From Kuschelorhynchus macadamiae (lineage: Eukaryota; Arthropoda; Insecta; Coleoptera; Curculionidae): a stretch of DNA of 64,000 nucleotides. This document shows, piece by piece, positions 61,920 through 64,000 of the stretch. Position 1 is the first letter of the stretch. Each line of letters opens with the position of its first letter. Both the position numbers and the translations under genes were made by a program. The notes under the pieces are model-generated. The model was not told the DNA's origin. It made no database searches and saw only the letters and a program-made list of their open reading frames with translations. Location: assembly GCA_030620095.1 (NCBI GenBank), contig JAUTXW010001347.1, positions 1 to 64,000 on the forward strand, written 5' to 3'.

Positions 61920-62578
61920 TCGTTGTAATATACCATTAAAATTTATGAAAAATATTTATTTTGCATTAATATATTCAAAATTGCAATATTTGATTTCAGT
62001 TTGGGGACCTGCTAATTTAAAAACATTGAAACCTTTATGTTGTTTACAAAATAAAATTATTAAGTGTATACATAAACTTCCTTTCCTAGAACCAACAATA
62101 AATTTATATACAAAATTTGGCTATTTAGATACTAACAATATTTATAAGTTAAAAACATGAATTTTCATCCATTCAATACTTACAAAAGATAAATTATCCA
62201 ATATAGATTTAGAAAAAAGACATACTATACATAATCATGACACACGACAAACAGATTTATTAAATAGAACTGATATTCGAAGCAATTTTGCAAAAAAATC
62301 TTTATTATATGGTGGTATATTAATATATAATCAATTACCAACACATTAACGCAGAATAAAAACTTTAATAAAATTTAAAAAGGAAGTAAAAAAACATTTT
62401 TTATCGAAACGTGATTTATAGAAAAAATAATTTTGACTGTTAATATTATTTATTTTGTTATTTAATATTTAATATTATTCTTAATTGTTAGTTTGTTATA
62501 ATATTCGTATTGTTAGAATTCCCTGTAATGAAGTTATACAGTTGGTTGGGAATGTTGAAAATAAATAAATAAATATAT
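61920..62578 (+). pseudogene. LINE 3' end with AAATA-type tail
   Basis: ALIYSKLQYLISVWGPANLK, LCCLQNKIIKCIHKLPF, then after a stop HTIHNHDTRQTDLLNRTDIR, SLLYGGILIYNQLPTH and a FKKEVKKHFLSKRDL-like end. The tail AATAAATAAATAAATA is at 62558-62575. It is the same family as the 9050-9465 fragment and 5' truncated. Confidence 0.75.
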
Positions 62579-62780
62579 ACAGGGTGTTTCATTTTCAAAA
62601 TAAAAAGTTGGATATGTTCTGGTTTAACCGAAAGCCACATAAATTTTAGATACGCCAAAAAATGACGTTATCTGGCTTATTTTACAATCGTCCATAAAGA
62701 GCGTCTATACTGAGGGTTCAGAAATGCAGGTTCCAATTCTTCTACACATGAAAATATTGTAAGTAATACCCTGTATTTTA
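62579..62780. mobile_element. short CAGGGTG..ACCCTG element, possible MITE
   Basis: CAGGGTGTTTC directly follows the LINE tail at a TA, and AATACCCTGTA closes about 195 bp later. Only the last few bases pair, so this is weak. Confidence 0.4.
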
Positions 62781-63014
62781 AAAACGAAGCGTTTCTTGCT
62801 CCATGTTTATAGGCGCTTTTTTAAATATTCCCATGTCTAAATATTGGAACGGAATTTCATGCCAACCTGTATATATTTTTTAAAATCACTTTTCATAATA
62901 TTTGCAGGATTTGTAATAAACAATTTTTTTTTCAGTAATCATTATTATAGATATATATTTTTGTTGCATTTAATGAAATTCAAATTTTTCGCAATTCTCC
63001 TTGTTTTATTCAAG

Positions 63015-63151
63015 GTACCTGATGTAACAGAGACTGATTGGATTAAAGTCAACCCCGGAACCATTGGGTTCTACCGCACGAGATATCCTCCGGAAATGTT
63101 GGACAAATTCGTGCCAGCCATTAGGGACAAGAGCTTGCCTCCCATAGATAG
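63015..63151 (+). CDS. Psa: Psa internal exon (KVNPGTIGFYRTRYPPEML)
   Basis: Acceptor TTTATTCAAG, donor GTAATACAAA. It encodes VPDVTETDWIKVNPGTIGFY and RTRYPPEMLDKFVPAIRDKS, ending LPPIDR (mammalian WVKLNLGTVGFYRTQYS, LSLPPVDR). This is the junction from the beta-sandwich to the C-terminal helical domain. Phase 0 in, phase 2 out, 137 bp. The remaining exons of the helical domain lie beyond the window. Confidence 0.96.
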
Positions 63152-63312
63152 GTAATACAAAAATTATTTCTAACTTGTCTAGGTTACCTACGTTGTTAGA
63201 TATATTTTACAAGGTGTTCCCAATCTTTTTTTTTGTTACGTACAATTCTTCCCTTTCTTAGAACTGGCCATATAATAACAACGAAGAGAGGTGTGGAGTA
63301 TTCCAAAAATAA

Positions 63313-63316
<4 letters not shown>

Positions 63317-63352
<36 letters not shown>
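63317..63352. repeat. (TA)n/(TAA)n microsatellite
   Basis: A TA run followed by TAATAATAAT. Confidence 0.92.
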
Positions 63353-63399
63353 ATAATAATACATTTATTATTAACCCAAAATACAATAATACAAAAAAT

Positions 63400-64000
63400 T
63401 TTACAATCATTTTGCACTTATAAAGTAAACATTATTGTTGAGTTAATAAATGCTCCATGATAGATGACCGGCAACAATTCTTCCTCATGGGCAGTTTGTT
63501 GAATATTCATACATCACAAGAGCTGAGTTTATAATAAAGAGAACAAAAAAAAATATATATTTCATAAGTATTCATTATCTAGCACAAAAACATTTTAATA
63601 TCGTAACAAGAACAAATACATACTTGTGTGGAAACAAAGCACATTCCCTAAGCAGCAATCACCTACATTGTTCATTGAATAATTTTTGTTTATAATTCTT
63701 TTTGAATTTTTGTACAGAGTCAGATACATCGCATATTCCGAGTTCCCTGCAGGTTGCAATATAATAAGAGAAGGACCGCCGAAAAATTGTCTTTCTATAG
63801 CGCGGCAGAGCTATTGAATTTCTAAAACGCAGATTCAAATTGTGAATATCTGTTCTATATGATATTCTCTCATGTAGATAGGATGGTCGTTTAAACTTTA
63901 ATAGTTTAAAGCAGAAACAAGCGAAATGTAATTCCCTTCTTCTTTCCATGTTTATAGTAAATAGGGTTAGGTCTTTTAATGCCATAAAGTAGTCTGAGGC
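63400..64000 (-). pseudogene. LINE reverse transcriptase C-terminus, running off the window
   Basis: The minus-strand frame 63985-63659 reads MALKDLTLFTINMERRRELH, then SYLHERISYRTDIHNLNLRF, RYRKTIFRRSFSYYIATC and VQKFKKNYKQKLFNEQ, the usual C-terminal tail of jockey-like reverse transcriptases (RR..LHF..LL..K, FRRSFSY). The frame is open to the window edge, so the rest of the element probably lies beyond. Confidence 0.7.

Overview
This is a stretch of AT-rich insect genome, probably from a beetle, although the order is inferred from gene style and repeat content and is not proven. The host gene is a puromycin-sensitive aminopeptidase (M1 zinc peptidase, Psa/NPEPPS type) on the + strand. The window holds ten consecutive internal coding exons (2422-2608, 3604-3712, 10346-10596, 21901-22063, 43249-43394, 45073-45181, 45518-45655, 47398-47564, 57949-58118, 63015-63151), about 1577 coding bases. 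The start and the 3' part of the gene lie outside. Nine exons are open, have GT..AG borders and join in frame. The sixth (45073-45181) has its acceptor AG changed to CG and carries an in-frame TAA, so this copy cannot make full-length protein as written.

Almost everything else is transposable elements packed into the introns. Most are Tc1/mariner-superfamily elements with CAGGG ends at TA and transposases of DD40-41D type (64-1631, 6000-8763, 19801-21588, 23363-25173, 25517-28256, 47852-50182, 58282-60306, 60309-61673). There is one intact DD82E element (15578-17772) inside an older relative, and another dead relative at 43.6-44.7 kb. A mariner-like element (28436-33250) carries a nearly intact RAG1-like Transib transposon (29400-32721) bounded by a 5-bp duplication. 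There is one hAT element (36295-38810). Non-LTR retrotransposons include an almost complete CR1-type element (51797-56300) nested in an older opposite-strand LINE, a RNase H-bearing LINE (12240-14650), and many fragments. Two copies of a tRNA-derived SINE, several near-perfect foldback palindromes, a 158-bp tandem repeat and about fifteen (TA)n arrays complete the picture.

The strongest unexplained pattern is that three unrelated DNA transposons (6000-8763, 15578-17772, 19801-21588) each carry a second, inverted copy of the 5' coding part of their own transposase. Transcripts crossing both copies would fold into long hairpins, so these may be natural self-silencing triggers. Other notable points are the Transib with heptamer-like CACTGTG ends, a sub-terminal module shared by different mariner families, and the damaged aminopeptidase exon.

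No bacterial-type genes, CRISPR arrays or true tRNA/rRNA genes were seen.
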